A DNA stretch of 64,000 nt from Nilaparvata lugens (GCF_014356525.2 NC_052508.1:55128497-55192496), one strand, 5' to 3'. Numbered from the stretch's first letter, positions 10,352-22,554 are shown. Program-made: numbers and translations. Notes: generated from the sequence alone by a model not told the origin.

Positions 10352-11834
10352 TAAATGTTGGCTGGCGCACAAGTTTCCAACAATACTAGCCGAGCTACTA
10401 TATGAAAAATTATATTTGATTTCGCAAACCAAACGAAAAATATCATATAAGTTAGCATCATTTCAATTTGAATTATTTGTGAAGAAAGATCCATTAATTC
10501 TGATAAAAAGAATCAGTAGTTTAAAGATAAAAATCTAAATTAAATAATTGAATAAGCTCCTGTTTTAGCTTTTGATGAATTGTAGGAAGAGTTAGAAATT
10601 AATGCTGTAATACATTTATTTACAGCGGTTCATGTGTGTCCCCAAACCAACTTCTTGTACTACCACCCCTTTGGTTCCGCAACTTTATGTAAAACCGCTT
10701 CAAGACACCCGTTCAGACGACAGGTCTAGGGACGTAAGAGGACGTCGCCGTCAAGCCAAATTCAACCGGTAAAAGCTCACCGCCAAAAACAAGGTACTGT
10801 AACCCCGACGATAAAGCAACGTACAAACCAACGAAAGTGCAGTGTAGTGAAACAAAGGTTCATTCGAGAATGTCAATCAAAAGTGGGGATTCAAAATTAT
10901 TATGAAATGGGTTATATGGGTTACTATCGACGAAACATGGGTTCAACGGGCTTTTCTTTCTTGAGTAATTCCATGTTGAAATGAACTTGTTATTTGATGA
11001 CTGATATTGTTTGGTTTTGTGACGTATTGCTATCTAATCGGGGATAGTAATGCCCCCCCGAATCAGATGAAGAATGTCACCAAAGTAACATGAAATTGTT
11101 GTTTCTGTTGTTCGATTTTAGTTGCCAATGTTTATTGAAACTGTTTGTATTTTTCAATTATTTCAAATTGTAGTGATTTTCTATAGTATAAACCTATTAA
11201 ATCAGGCATGGCAAGATTAATTGAAGTTTTCTTGACTCTAGCCCGTTCACCTGCATGAATTAGGTATAGACTCAGGTATTTTCTAGATGTGTCGGCCTAT
11301 TTCTAAATTCTAAATTTATACAAAATTATCTTCTCAGGCACAGATAACAGACATCGATCATCAACAGGAGGAATCCAACTGAAAGCTGATCGAGTATGTT
11401 AGTTGGGACATTTTATAATTATGTAGTGTTGATGGCACAGTAACACCATCGAGTTTTGATGCGGGTTGTGCCCCTATTTTCACAGTTTCCAATCAACATC
11501 GGATACATGATATATTTTTGATATTACAAGAAGCTCAATCACAGAGACCTTAACTGGGTTTTATTTATTCAATGATTATCATTTATTTTCTAAAGGAAAT
11601 GTAATTCAGCTTTTCAACTGTATCGGTATGATTTTGACGACAAGTCTTTAAAGTACTGTAGTTCGTGATTTGAAATGAGGAAAATGCTACTTTCCTAGAC
11701 TATGAAGAGAAGAAAGTGAAAGCAGTATTCAATGAAAATCAGAAATGTAAGAGTCATTAGATATCAGGCTAATGATAAAACGACGCATTATAATTTATTT
11801 GTTGTTGGCTATCCATCTTGTTTCCACTATTATT
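10352..11834. other. No gene recognised
   Basis: AT-rich apart from 10620-10900, which is GC-richer and contains many cg dinucleotides. No sustained open frame or family motif was seen. Confidence 0.35.
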
Positions 11835-12070
11835 ATTACTATTAAATTTTGTAAAACTTTAACATGAAAAACCTCCATTAACTGGTACCTGGTACCTCCA
11901 TTAACCACCAAAACTCCCCTCCACCCCCACCAAATTTCACCCTCATAACCTTAAACACTTCAGTTTCTGTTTGGCTTGAAAATGTGCGATACCAGCACGA
12001 AACGGACGTCGCCACATCAAAGAATGTGAGTGTTTTTTCACTTTGAAGTTTTACAAAATTTAATAGTAAT
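11835..12070. mobile_element. Short TIR element, about 236 bp
   Basis: The left terminus attactattaaattttgtaa (continuing aactt) at 11835-11859 is the exact reverse complement of 12046-12070. The interior carries a short direct repeat, ggtacctggtacc, and no coding sequence. The class is not determined. Confidence 0.7.
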
Positions 12071-12872
12071 ATAATATTTATTTCTATTTTATAGTGAAAT
12101 ATGAATATTATGATTAATAATAGAAGTTAGGTTACAATATCAATTGGGTTACAAGTTTAGATTATGCAATATCTTCATTTTTTCAATAGCTCAGTAATAT
12201 TAAATTCAATTTCCTTACAACAATGACAAAAACAACATACAACATATTGAAACAGTAATAATTAAAGCATTACTTGAGTCTGAAGTGCAATATTTGCCTG
12301 GATGCCTAAAAAATATGTCTAGATTTATGTATCCTTTACATCCTCCAAGCCTCATTTGATACTCTACTCTGAAGACAGTAGATTTGTTATCTGATCCACT
12401 AATAATTAACTTTGTCGGCATTATCCACTTCACTGGCTACGCTCAAGTTCCGGTGTGTTGAGAAAATTATTTAAAAACATAATTTTTTTAACCTACATTC
12501 CTAACTTGAATTCCATCATTGCTAGAGTGAACCCCCAAGTATTCTATGACAGTAATCAATAGCTTCACACATGCAACAGGTAGCCTAGCCTACCCTTGAA
12601 CATTCTCCGCTTGTGTACACAGGAACTCAGCTGATCTCCTGAGATCTCCACTAATACTTGAAGACATTTACGATTTGTTGAAAACTAGTTTCTTCCACGC
12701 CGATCAAAAACTAGGTAATAAAATTTGTGTTGTGCAAAAACGCCGGCATATTTCGCAGTTTGGAACTACCGAAACAGTATTGGGTATCAGGAACGTTTAG
12801 AAACAAAGGACCCGCTATTCTGTAGGCCTGGAGGTGTGTGAAGGCTGGCCCCTCGGCTAGGTCTGGCGTTTC

Positions 12873-13143
12873 ATGTTTCAAACACAAGGACAAATTATAG
12901 AGCCTTTGCTGCCGCCTCTAATAGGAGCCATAGGAGACGGCCCAGTAATGATTAGGCTGACGCAAGGTGACGTAGATGATCCAGTCTGGAGAATGGGTGA
13001 GACAAGAAAAACATATCCAGGACACAATGAGAGTTTTGGCAATGGTGAAGAGGTACAGGAGTCCTCACCTACGTTCAGAGGATGGACAGTGCTATCAATG
13101 TTACCAGAGACGGATAATGCAAGGTTTAATAATATTATTACAG
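12873..13143 (+). other. Exon-like open segment, unrecognised
   Basis: A GC-richer open stretch starts at an ATG and ends at an excellent donor (TTACAG|GTATCT at 13143/13144). It would encode about 90 residues (MFQTQGQIIEPLLPPLIGAI..., ending TDNARFNNIIT). A second frame from 12976 is also open over the same ground, which weakens the case. I recognise no domain. It could be a coding first exon, a non-coding exon or chance. Confidence 0.2.
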
Positions 13144-13247
13144 GTATCTTCTCTCTATGGTATACCTCCCTTAATCCCTTATCATTATGCTATGAGTTTT
13201 TTTAGATTCTGACCATATCATAGTCTAATCCCATTCTTACCTGTAAG

Positions 13248-13270
13248 AAGACGACGACGACGACGACGAC
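13248..13270. repeat. (GAC)n microsatellite
   Basis: About seven tandem gac/cga triplets. Confidence 0.9.
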
Positions 13271-13524
13271 AATCATAGCTTAATATTCTCTGTACGGAGA
13301 ATTTATTCTTAGCTATGGTATCATTCATAGATTCATTATTGCATGGAAAGAGTTGCTGAGAGACAAAGACAGTGAATAAATCAGCCTGAGAAGAAAAATA
13401 ATACTAATGATTTAAGTAACAGGAATTTGAAAAGAAATTAATTTCTGTGATCACGTTCATTGGTTCAGTTTGAATAAACATTCTTCATTGTAACTTACAC
13501 CCACTTGAATAAATCGTACCAGTA

Positions 13525-13632
13525 CAGGGAAACCTCGATATAGACTAGTACACTCCGTTATAGTGAAGATCTTGTAACAGTACATTGTTGAATGGTCTCT
13601 TGAGTTGTAGGCTACTATATCGAGGCTCCACT
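13525..13632. mobile_element. pogo/Tigger-like MITE, about 108 bp
   Basis: The left end cagggaaacctcgatatag and right end ctatatcgaggctccact are inverted repeats flanked by TA. Ends reading cag-gg-acctcgata are characteristic of pogo/Tigger-type elements, and the flanking TA agrees. It is too short to code. Confidence 0.75.
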
Positions 13633-13694
13633 ATATTTGTGAAGGAATTGAAAACAGTTTCGAAGAGTCAGAGAAAACTTATACTGATTGTTTT

Positions 13695-13780
13695 TTACGT
13701 TAGGGCTACCCTTGAATAGAACGGAAAAATGGGGTGAGAATTTCAAAAAAAGGGTACTTGGATTTTTATTTTTCCTTTCT
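13695..13780 (+). repeat. Penelope-like repeat fragment
   Basis: The phrase gggctacccttgaatagaac followed by gggtacttggatttttattt recurs in variants at 38165-38540, 58440-58630 and 61505-61620. The last two also carry the acatgtttcgg...atgatatcattatca part seen in Penelope-like terminal repeats. Family assignment is by recollection. Confidence 0.4.
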
Positions 13781-15235
13781 GATTTTTTATCATATATTTT
13801 TCATGTATATTATATTATATATTGTCCATTCTAATATTGGGTCTCATTCTATGCTACAATTTCTAAATACAGTTCCTCTGTCTTACAAATAATGAAAGTT
13901 AATGTAGGAGAGAAATTAATATAAGTTTGCACAATGGAAAGGTTGATTTATTCATTACAGTGGATGGATTCAAACTGAAAAAGTTTTCTGAATGAGAAGT
14001 GGAGAAAAAATGAGTGTCGTAGTCATGGGTTACTGAGACACAAGAGCCCAAAGAAGAGGACAGAATCTGTTAGTTTGATGAGGGTGGAGGTAGTGATGTA
14101 ATATGAAGTTACGTCTAATTAGGAGAGGGTTAAGAAGATATGAGCCTGAGAAGATACTAAATGAGTGAACAAAGACCGAGTGGAGGATGTTGTGATGAGA
14201 GGGGAAGTGGATCGACCCTCTTCCCAGACTCGTGAGTAGATTAGAGTCTACAGTCTACTATGTTGGCCGGCCGGCCTCCGAGTTTCGTCATTCCATTCAT
14301 TCATCTGTTGAGATTTTGGCCTTGACTGAATTAATGTGAATGAGACATGCGCACGCGCATACACACACCGCCAGCCGACGGCATATATACCAGCAATAAT
14401 GGCACACATTTTTACGCGCTAAAAAATACGAGCGCTTTTTCCATTGGAGACGTGTGAGAACTGCGAAACCCTAAACCATCCCATCATAAAGCGCTGTTCT
14501 TCGCATTCTTAACAGCCATTTTGTTACCACAAACGACCTCTTTTCCTCTCTTTCATTTTCAGCACATTTCATTTCTAATCTGTTTTCTCCCCTTTTATTA
14601 TCGGCTTGTGGTCAGAGCGTTGAGTATGTCCTGAGAAACGAAAAAGTACTTCAGCTAACAGCTTCCAATCCTTCCGACTGCATTCCACCACATAAAATAC
14701 AAACACAATACAATGTTTCTGAATTGACTCGGCTAGGATGTGTCCGTACATATTTGCTGAATAATCTTTAACGCTTGCTGTGTGGTTTGATGCCAAAACC
14801 AGATTAGTCACATTTTGCTGGTAATCCATAAAAACCGAAGTCCTTCCTTCCATATAGGAAAAATACGAAATTCAGCAACCTGAAAAGCCTATGTTATATT
14901 AGCAATGTAATAGAACTTTTAATACTCTTCTATTTTGGTAACCATGACGAACTTGTAATATTCTATGAGCAGAATCTAAGAAAATGAATGAGAAAAAGCA
15001 TGCTTAGATAAAGCAAATTTGAAAATTGTCGATTTACTGAAAATGTGAGCTTAACCTTGAATATTGGGCTGTTTGTTGTTTGTCATTATGCTGACAAAGC
15101 TAGTTTCAAACCATGATTCAGAGATTCTATCTAGTAAATGAATGTTTGGAAGATTATTGATTGGAAGAAGCACAATATTGAAAGGATGTCAAAATACTAA
15201 TATTGACTGACGATAGTGTAGTCAAACTATCATTT
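13781..15235. other. No gene recognised
   Basis: Contains a GC-rich patch (14265-14280, ggccggccggcc) and a region at 14340-14560 with several GC-rich words and a tatatac box. A 92-codon minus frame (14575-14853) has no recognisable domain. A promoter or 5' exon is possible but not demonstrated. Confidence 0.3.
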
Positions 15236-15640
15236 CAATCAATCAATAATTTTATTCAATTCAATTCATAAAAGAAATCAAAATACAAAAAATCACAATC
15301 AAAAATAAATTTCTAATAAATAAATTTATTAGCCAAAAAACAGGATTTCACAGTTTGACACATAGGCCAGTCAATATAACAATAACAAAACAACACTCAG
15401 TCAATACAAACTGTCAATAAAAACAATACAAAGTCACATTTACAATAAAAACATGTACGGTATATTAATCCTATTCATATAACAGTAAAGTTAATAAATT
15501 CTGAATATTGAAATCTACATTCATATTCATGCTGATGAACTCTTCAGCCGAGTGAAAGGGGTTCCTCAAGAGAAATATTTCTAAAATCTGTTTTAAACCA
15601 TTAAAATACAAAAACAAGCTTCATGGTGGGGTGTGCTGAA
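15236..15640 (-). mobile_element. LINE 3' region, minus strand
   Basis: On the minus strand the tail ends gaattgaataaaattattga followed by ttgattga repeats. Upstream of that is a 3' UTR with cctctttcactcggctgaag-like wording just after a short remnant of coding sequence. There is no intact reverse transcriptase. Confidence 0.55.
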
Positions 15641-16992
15641 AAGATTGAAAGGAGGAGATGGCAAACCAAGGCATAGTAAATGGCAAGACTCCATGGAAAT
15701 TACCTGTCATCACAAACTATTTTGATGGTTTCATGAAAACCCTATTTTATGCATCTATGGAAATTATAATCATACTACTTGAGATTATGATGAATGCACA
15801 TGATAATCATGTTTGCTATCAGCTTCAAACCATGGATTGGAAATGCTTCACGGTTCAATTCTAGAGCAAGATGTTCGCTCGGCTGCACAAGAGCCTGTTG
15901 AATTTGAATCATGATAAAATGCCACGAGCACCAATAAGAAAAGCCTTCTCTTCAAAAATATATTTTCTGATTGGTTCACGTGGCCTTCAATCATAATTAA
16001 AGTTCAAGAAGTTCTTTTGCAACCTGGCCGTTGTAAAAATGCTGACTCAATATGACTCATTATAAGTCATTCCCACTCAAAATGCTCCGTTTTCATGACT
16101 TTGTCAATACATGAATAATTGTGAACGACAATAAAAACATTTGATTTGATTCTTTGAAATGGCATTATTATTTTATTATTATCAGAGAATATCACAGCTA
16201 TAGAATATCACAGATAGGTCCGATAGGATTTATTTTTGAAGGCTGTGGTGATACTACTGAAAAAATTGCATCATCCTTGTCTGATAGAATCTATCCCATC
16301 TCCTATCGTCCCTAGCAACGAATAGTCAGTAAAGTATCCTGGCAGATGAAAACAGCAATCCTCTCTTGTTGAACCAGCTCCTGTTCTTCCAATTTAGTAC
16401 AAACAACCCCAAGGCAAATTACATACATACTAATATGAAAAAACCAGACCATTTACCTCCCCCTGGTGATGTGTTTCCGGCTTGACATAGAACTCTCGTT
16501 TACGGCAGTAAGGCGTCAAACCGTAAATCAATGTAAGGCGACATGTTGATTCCAACAACCCTTCAACATCATCGTCATCATCAACATCGACACCCCACAA
16601 CATTACTTGCATTTCCACCCCCCATCTTGTTTATTCGGTTTTATATTCCTCTCATTCCATCTGCATCGTCTACGACGTATTCTGCCCTCTGGATGTGGAT
16701 CTCCCCCCCCCCTTCCCAACTGATATCGGCTCATGAAAAAAAGCATCTTGACATTCTGCCCAGGATTTTGGTAATGATCGAATCACCATCCCCTTCCCAA
16801 ATATGGTGTAATCTAGAGGAGATCATAGTGAGGATTTGAGAGTTGATGGATTTCAAAACCGAGACGAAATAAAAGTTGTTTGCGCGTGTGAGAAAATACA
16901 ATGTGATATTGCGTTGAAGTAGCCCGCGTCACGTACAAGTACAATAGTGTGAATGCTTGCATTATTCAAACAGCGTATCATATCCAGCGTTA
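15641..16992. other. No gene recognised; short hairpin near 15920-15990
   Basis: The words gccacgagcaccaataaga and tctgattggttcacgtggcc form an imperfect inverted repeat around 15920-15990. The open frames at 15658, 16430 and 16543 show no family signature. 16543-16700 is rich in cat/cac words. Confidence 0.3.
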
Positions 16993-17800
16993 GGGTGCGT
17001 ACACAAAGAAAGCTGGTTGCCGGCGCCGGAAAACCAGCCGCTGTAAGCGCGTCCCGGCTTGAGAAGAACTTAACATGGTTTCAAGTGTGCCCGTACACAG
17101 TAAACGCCGGTGCCGGCTCAACAAGCGCAACAAGCGCGAGCTGCCGGCGTCAACCGGCAAACAAGTATGAAGAGAACATTCTTGTAGCCGGTTTCCAGCA
17201 ACTGGCTCAGTCTGCGAGTGGTCTCTGTACTGTGCGTACAGTTAGTCTCCAGTACAGTCTCTGTACTGCAGTTGGTTAGCGTAGTGTGTACTGTGCAGTA
17301 GTTTTAAAGATGGTTGATACAGATGATTTAATTTGATACAGATGATTTAATTTGATACAGATGATTTAATGACAAGACGCTCTTCTGGTTCTATTGGTTG
17401 TTTATGCCAGTTTGACCACTTTTTAATCAAACGTCCTTCAATGTTTCTTAATATGTAATCGAAAGTCGCTAGCTCCATTCTCATGTATGTGTAGAACCGT
17501 TGTGGGTCACCTTTTAGTTGCGGAAACAAGTGATGGTATTCACCAAGTTTCTTCCTATGTCTATTAATAATATGAACACCGAATTTCCTCCTTTGCAATA
17601 ATTTTAAATGAACACTCTCCGCCAAAAACACATCATCACTAGACGAAGACATCTTGACACTGCTCAAAGTGAACTGACTTGTCGCGCTTGTTACCAGCTT
17701 TCTTTATGTACGGCTTCAAGCTTTTACCGCGCTTATAAGCTCGAGGAGCAAGCTGCTGGTTTTCCGGCGCCGGCAACCAGCTTTCTTTGTGTACGCACCC
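16993..17800 (-). mobile_element. PIF/Harbinger element, non-autonomous, with perfect long TIRs
   Basis: The terminal inverted repeats begin gggtgcgtacacaaagaaag at 16993. They continue through ctggttgccggcgccgg for about 46 bases, and 17755-17800 is the exact reverse complement. Flanking triplets are tta and ata, so the expected 3-bp TWA duplication is imperfect. Subterminal GC-rich words (gccggc, caagcgc) recur on both sides. The middle carries the start of a Harbinger transposase gene on the minus strand and, past its break, three tandem copies of gatacagatgatttaattt. The near-perfect ends suggest fairly recent movement, driven from elsewhere. Confidence 0.85.
17347..17667 (-). pseudogene. 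Harbinger transposase (HARBI1-like), N-terminal fragment
   Basis: Harbinger transposases are DDE nucleases, and HARBI1 is the domesticated relative. The 106-codon frame starts MSSVKMSSSSDDVFLAES and continues with RRKFGVHIINRHRKKLGEYH, HLFPQLKGDPQRFYTYMRM and FDYILRNIEGRLIKK, ending in EERLVIKSS. This follows the family's N-terminal order: the RRK-W/F-VH-INR motif, GE[YF]HHLFPEL, a D-RF-Y-RM helix, FDY-L and EERL. The DDE catalytic core, expected after about residue 150, is absent because the frame stops shortly after EERL. It is a deletion derivative carried inside the TIR element. Confidence 0.85.
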
Positions 17801-19184
17801 ATACATATATCATGGAGTTCTTTTTTTATCAAAGCATGTAGAATTGGAATATTATTTCCGAGAATTTCTGCTCGAATTCCATGAAATTCCTTCTTCTTTC
17901 TTATGTTTCTCCATTTTCCAACATATTTTCATTCAAGATCACATGAATTTATAAGGCATCCCGACACACAGACTCTATAGTGGGATGCTACACGATAGTT
18001 CAAGGAAATTAATGCGAGTATGTAAAGGACTTTTCCCATATTGTAAATGTTTTTCCATGTTTAATAAATACCTCTGACATGGGTTAGGCCTACATGACAG
18101 AGAAAAATTAAATAAAATGAATAAATATTCTCTTGTTTCATTTCTCTTGTAGGCTAATGCAGTTCTCTGCCCAAGTAAATCGAAATTGAGATACCTACTG
18201 TCTCTTTCCATTTCCAATCGTGAAATATAATAAACTATTCTTCATTCAAGTATTTTGATAGGGCTACTTGAAAGTTGAATTACAAAGAGACTAAAAAGAA
18301 TAATAAAGTAAAGGTACTAGGGGTACTTTGTGATTAATGTATTTTTATTTTTCCCCAGACGGCACTTTGTCATGGGGTGAAAATAATTTGCTTTGTATAG
18401 TACTAGATTTTTGAAATAACTCAATAAAAGCCATTTATTTATTCAAATTTATTTTTATTTTCAATTGATGGGTGACATTCCAATGAATTTTCATTATGAT
18501 TCAACACTTCAATAGAGTTTATGAAGTTAGTAGACTGAATTTCTCGCTATGTGATTGATGAATAACAGAGACTATGATTGAGAGATCTTATTTTTCTTAT
18601 AATTTTTCCAGTTTCAAGTCTCATATAATTCTGGAAAAGAGGGTTTCATCCCCTTTTCTTCACAAAAAACCAGAATTTCAATATCAAACAATACAGGTTT
18701 TTGGTGGTATTCCGTCCACTATTGCAACAAACCGTCACCCTGTTGAAAGAAAAACAACTGGATTGTTTTTTCGCCTCAAAAAAGGGGATCCAACTTCATT
18801 ATAATATGAATGCAACTCAACCTTTGTCTTCAGTCTACATTCAGTCATGTTCATAATAATCTGGAACAATAACTTGTTGAACCTGAAAAAACAAACTCCA
18901 ACCTGAAAATTGTAAACGAGGTGAAATAATGCTATGAAAACATATCATCTCGATCTACAGCTTCCTAATAAGTGATTGTTGAGAACAAGTAGTCTGAACA
19001 GTCAAGATTATTAATTATCAATAAAATATGAAAAGCTAAAATTAACATGTATTGTGCTAATGAATAAAACAAAGTAAATCTCTCATCACACAAGAAAAGA
19101 TGCTGCCATTATCCTGTAGTATCTACTGACTCTTCTATCTGAAATTGAGTTGAATTTTATTCTTTATTGATTGATACAATAAGT
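17801..19184. other. No gene recognised
   Basis: AT-rich. 18300-18420 contains gtactaggggtactttgtga, possibly a decayed piece of the Penelope-like family. A 76-codon plus frame at 18574-18804 has no recognisable domain. Confidence 0.35.
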
Positions 19185-19413
19185 CATCATCATCATCATC
19201 ATCCATCATGGACTAGGCTTGTAAAGCCTGTTCCGGTGTCCACCTCGGTGCTTCCTCGGTCTTCCGACGTCCCTTTTCCCATCCAACTGCAACTTCCAAG
19301 CTTGTAGTGAAAGACGAGTTGGTGGCATACGACGTAGGTGATTTGTCCACTTCATTCTGTATTTTTTAATGATTGCTGTTAGTGGTTGCACATTGCACTC
19401 ACTTCGAATTGTT
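19185..19413 (-). mobile_element. 5'-truncated LINE insertion with target-site duplication
   Basis: The word acaataagt occurs at 19176-19184 and again at 19414-19422, flanking the insert. Read on the minus strand, the insert is the last part of a LINE reverse-transcriptase gene followed by a (gat)n tail at 19185-19208. The tail lies next to the duplication, as expected for target-primed reverse transcription. The third nearby acaataagta (from 19444) is a caveat. Confidence 0.7.
19206..19391 (-). pseudogene. LINE endonuclease/reverse transcriptase, C-terminal fragment
   Basis: The frame reads IIKKYRMKWTNHLRRMPPTR, then LSLQAWKLQLDGKRDVGRPR and KHRGGHRNRLYKPSP. The pattern W-x-H-L/V-RM...R...A......GKRD-GRPRK-W/H is the standard end of RTE/jockey-type polyproteins after the RT domain. 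Only this tail is present, so it has no activity. Confidence 0.8.
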
Positions 19414-19540
19414 ACAATAAGTACTTGATCAATAGTAATTGATACAATAAGTACATCATCAAAATGATAGGGAGGGAAAAATAAGGTAGCCTTGTGCTAT
19501 TCCTCTCCCAAATTTATATAAGGTTACACATAGTCCGAAA

Positions 19541-20255
19541 TTGAAGAGCTCTATTCCAAACGGGCCCAAGTCACAAAAGTGTTTTTCTCAGGAAATCAAT
19601 TTTTTGATAGTCATCACTTAAATGTTGGAAAATGTTTATAATCCAATGTATAAAGTGTGTATTTTGAATTCCATACAATAATTTTGCATATTTCGAAGTA
19701 ATTCCTGTGTAATAGGTTAATTTCCTTGCTTTTTTTTCCAAGATGTCACTAAGTCCATGGACCTGGTGACATTTTGGAAAGGAACTTGGACTTGGACCTT
19801 CTTCATGTCACTAATATGATAAGTTTCTTCAAGTGCTGTATTTGCTGAGTTGAATATATCTTGCCAATTTTTTTGAATAAATTTTCTTGATCACTTGATG
19901 CTCCGGGTAATCCCCAGTGTAGGTATTCTTGACTTTCACTGTTCTCTTCCCTTGAAAACGCGCTGATCTCGAAGTAAAAATGGTAGTTAGGCTTCAATCT
20001 GTAGACAGACAGACAGAAAAAGATGCTCTGCGCATGCGCAAAGGACTAAGGTTGGAATGGGAAGGAACAGCAATGGACTTAGATACACTTTGGAAAAAAA
20101 CGTGATATTGTGATATTTATTTTGCAGTGACTAAGGATAGTTTGGAGTAGTTAGTATGCTAGGAATGAAGGTCTATGTATAAAGGTTCAATAATCAGCTG
20201 ATATCTCAATTTCTACAAAAATGGACTTAGGCCCGTTTGGAATCGAGCTCTTCAA
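19541..20255. mobile_element. TIR element of about 715 bp
   Basis: The left terminus ttgaagagctctattccaaa, then cgggcccaagtc (19541-19572), pairs with the right terminus gacttaggcccgtttggaat, then cgagctcttcaa (20224-20255), with two mismatches over 32 bases. AATT lies on both sides if the element is taken to begin gaagagctc. The interior repeats aagtccatgga/ggacttgg words. A 64-codon minus frame (19803-19997) is unrecognised. No transposase motif was found, so the superfamily is open. Confidence 0.75.
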
Positions 20256-22242
20256 TTGTTTAAGTCTTGTATAATTCATCTCACAAAATTTTCAGTACTT
20301 AATGATTTTTACAAAATAGATGTTTCAATTTAGATGGTTCAAAACTAAACATAGAAGAAATGTTTCATATTATTATCACTAAAAAAATAAATATTCCCAT
20401 ATTAAAGAAATAATTTTGCAGGACCAAAAAACAAACTTTGGAACTGTAATCATGAATAGATGGCTCTGTATAACTGCTATTTATCATCCGGTTAGGAGAT
20501 TAGTAGACGTCTATTATCCGAAGGGAACTTGTATTAATTGGAGGATTCTCGAGAAGGTCTGCTTATAAATATTGAAGTAATCTTGAAGAGTCATTCAGGG
20601 CAGATTTAAGAAAATTTAATATATGCAGGTCCTATGGAAATAATGAGAAGAAACATGAACACTAAGTTATCAGTTAACTTTCACATCGACAAATTCATAC
20701 CAACAAATGAGAAATATCATGATTACTCGTGATTAAGATTACAAATGAATAATTTTTCCCCGAATGATTTATGTTAAAATAACTCACTAGATCAGTTCAG
20801 TATTGATTTCATAGCTTCAGAGTAGATTCACAGTGACCACGATCAAAGTATTCGTTCTAGAGCTTTTGCTACAGCTCCATTACACATTTCCTAATTTAGT
20901 TGCTATCACATTATTGTTAGATATGAATGATTCGTAACGGATTTTTATTTCGATAACATCAATCAATGTATCAATTATCATCCTTATGTTCATTATCGGA
21001 TAAATAAGTGTCTTCCTTTGAAAAACTAGTCTATTGAACTTTGGTTAATTTAAATATTCAAATATACTCATTTTTCTCTAATAGAGTCTCCTGACTGAGC
21101 CCCCTGATCCACTTTGGATCTGCTCTTCCATAGCCATTATTATCAAATTCGAATGAAGGACCAGTTTATAGATCTTATAAATCTGTCCACATTTAGGAAG
21201 CCAATATTTATTATCGATTATAAAGGCACTAAGGTAGTCACACAAACCATTCTGTTCATTTTTGAGTTCAATAGAGGTTGATAATGGTGTAGCAACCGAA
21301 ACTGGTCTCTCTATATTTCAATAAATAAGAGACTGCGACAATTCCAAGTCCTTTAATTCAGAACATTATTCATAGTGATCCATTGATAGGGATCTATACT
21401 GAACTGTGGCAACAGCAATGAGTACCCCTCAGCCGGGATTAGTGGCTAATCAGATCCTTATCTGGAATGGGCCAACAGTTATTGGCTAAGCCCCTCCGAA
21501 TGTGTGATTTTCAAACAGTGTAACGCTATTCAAGGCTGAGCGGCTAGACGGTTTTTACGGCCTCATGCAGCACCAATTCAGAGGGTCAAACCTCGTTTTC
21601 GCAAGGGTCTCGACCTAGTCTACTACTGATGCTCGCTCTCAGAGTGAGACAGAGAAGCGCTATTACCGCAATCCGAGCATCGAGATTCGGGAAGTGCGAG
21701 AGAGATAGAATGCGAGAAGGGTAGGATAGAAAACGCATCTTTTTCGAGGCGAAGACGGAACGAATAGAGCGGCGGTTTCGGTCCCGTCTTCAAACGGTGA
21801 ATGAAATAGAGGAGGCTGAGTTCTCCTCCCAGGCATTTTTCATTTTTGAACGGTTCTAAAAACGGGAGGCAGGTGCTATGATGTGTTCTGAGGGACAATA
21901 GTAGAATGTGTGCGCGCTAGTGAAGGTGAACAACAGTGAATGGAAATTAGATTGGAAATATGAATATGGAAATAAAAATAGAGAAGGCGATGAGGACAAA
22001 GGAGATGAGAGAGGAAGGATGGAAGATGTATAAAAACAAGAAGGAATAATGTATGGAAGTATGGAACATAAAAAAAGATTTCTTCAGCGAGAGAGTGAGA
22101 GGGAGTCAGGTCTTACTTTATCAATGTAAGTTACAATATATGCTGGCTTATATACTAATTCAAAGTTAATGACAATAATATGCAGCTGAATTCTACAAAG
22201 TATGAAGTTTTACTAATCAGAATGAAAATTTATCCAATTCGA
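20256..22242. other. No gene recognised; GC-richer island 21400-21900
   Basis: 20256-21400 is AT-rich and plain, apart from caaccgaaactggtctctct near 21293, which resembles Penelope-like wording. 21400-21900 is GC-richer, with gcgag words and a 91-codon minus frame (21623-21898) of Ser/Leu-rich composition and no known domain. A promoter or 5' exon is possible. Confidence 0.3.
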
Positions 22243-22400
22243 ATAACAATAATATAGTATCGTAACTACATGGATCGGTAGTGTGTTAAAAGAATAATCA
22301 TTGACGATTCGACTCAATAATCATTGACAATTCGAATATCAATAATATAGTATCGTAACTATATAAATCGGCAGTGTGTAAAAAAAATCATTGACGCTTC
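22243..22400. repeat. Imperfect tandem duplication, about 98-bp period
   Basis: aacaataatatagtatcgta...atcggtagtgtgt followed by aatcattgacgattcg is repeated once from about 22341 with a few changes. An extra aatcattgac(a/g)attcga word lies between the copies. Confidence 0.75.
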
Positions 22401-22554
22401 CTGGAAGAGGAATTAAAATAATGAATAGAACAAAAATTATTTAACGTATGGGGGTGGGGGGTGAGATGAATGAAAATTATGAAAAGTGTGCGAAATGAAG
22501 GAGATAATAAATGATGAGGTGGGGGAGAAGGAAAAGAACAGAATAATTATTACC

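Noticed and set aside
9250..10800. Possible LTR retrotransposon leader (ggggattccccag motif, later aataaa and ggctggcgcac)
   Set aside because: No matching second LTR, tRNA-complementary primer site or gag/pol sequence was found. The aataaa region is better read as a LINE tail like those at 35638 and 37250.
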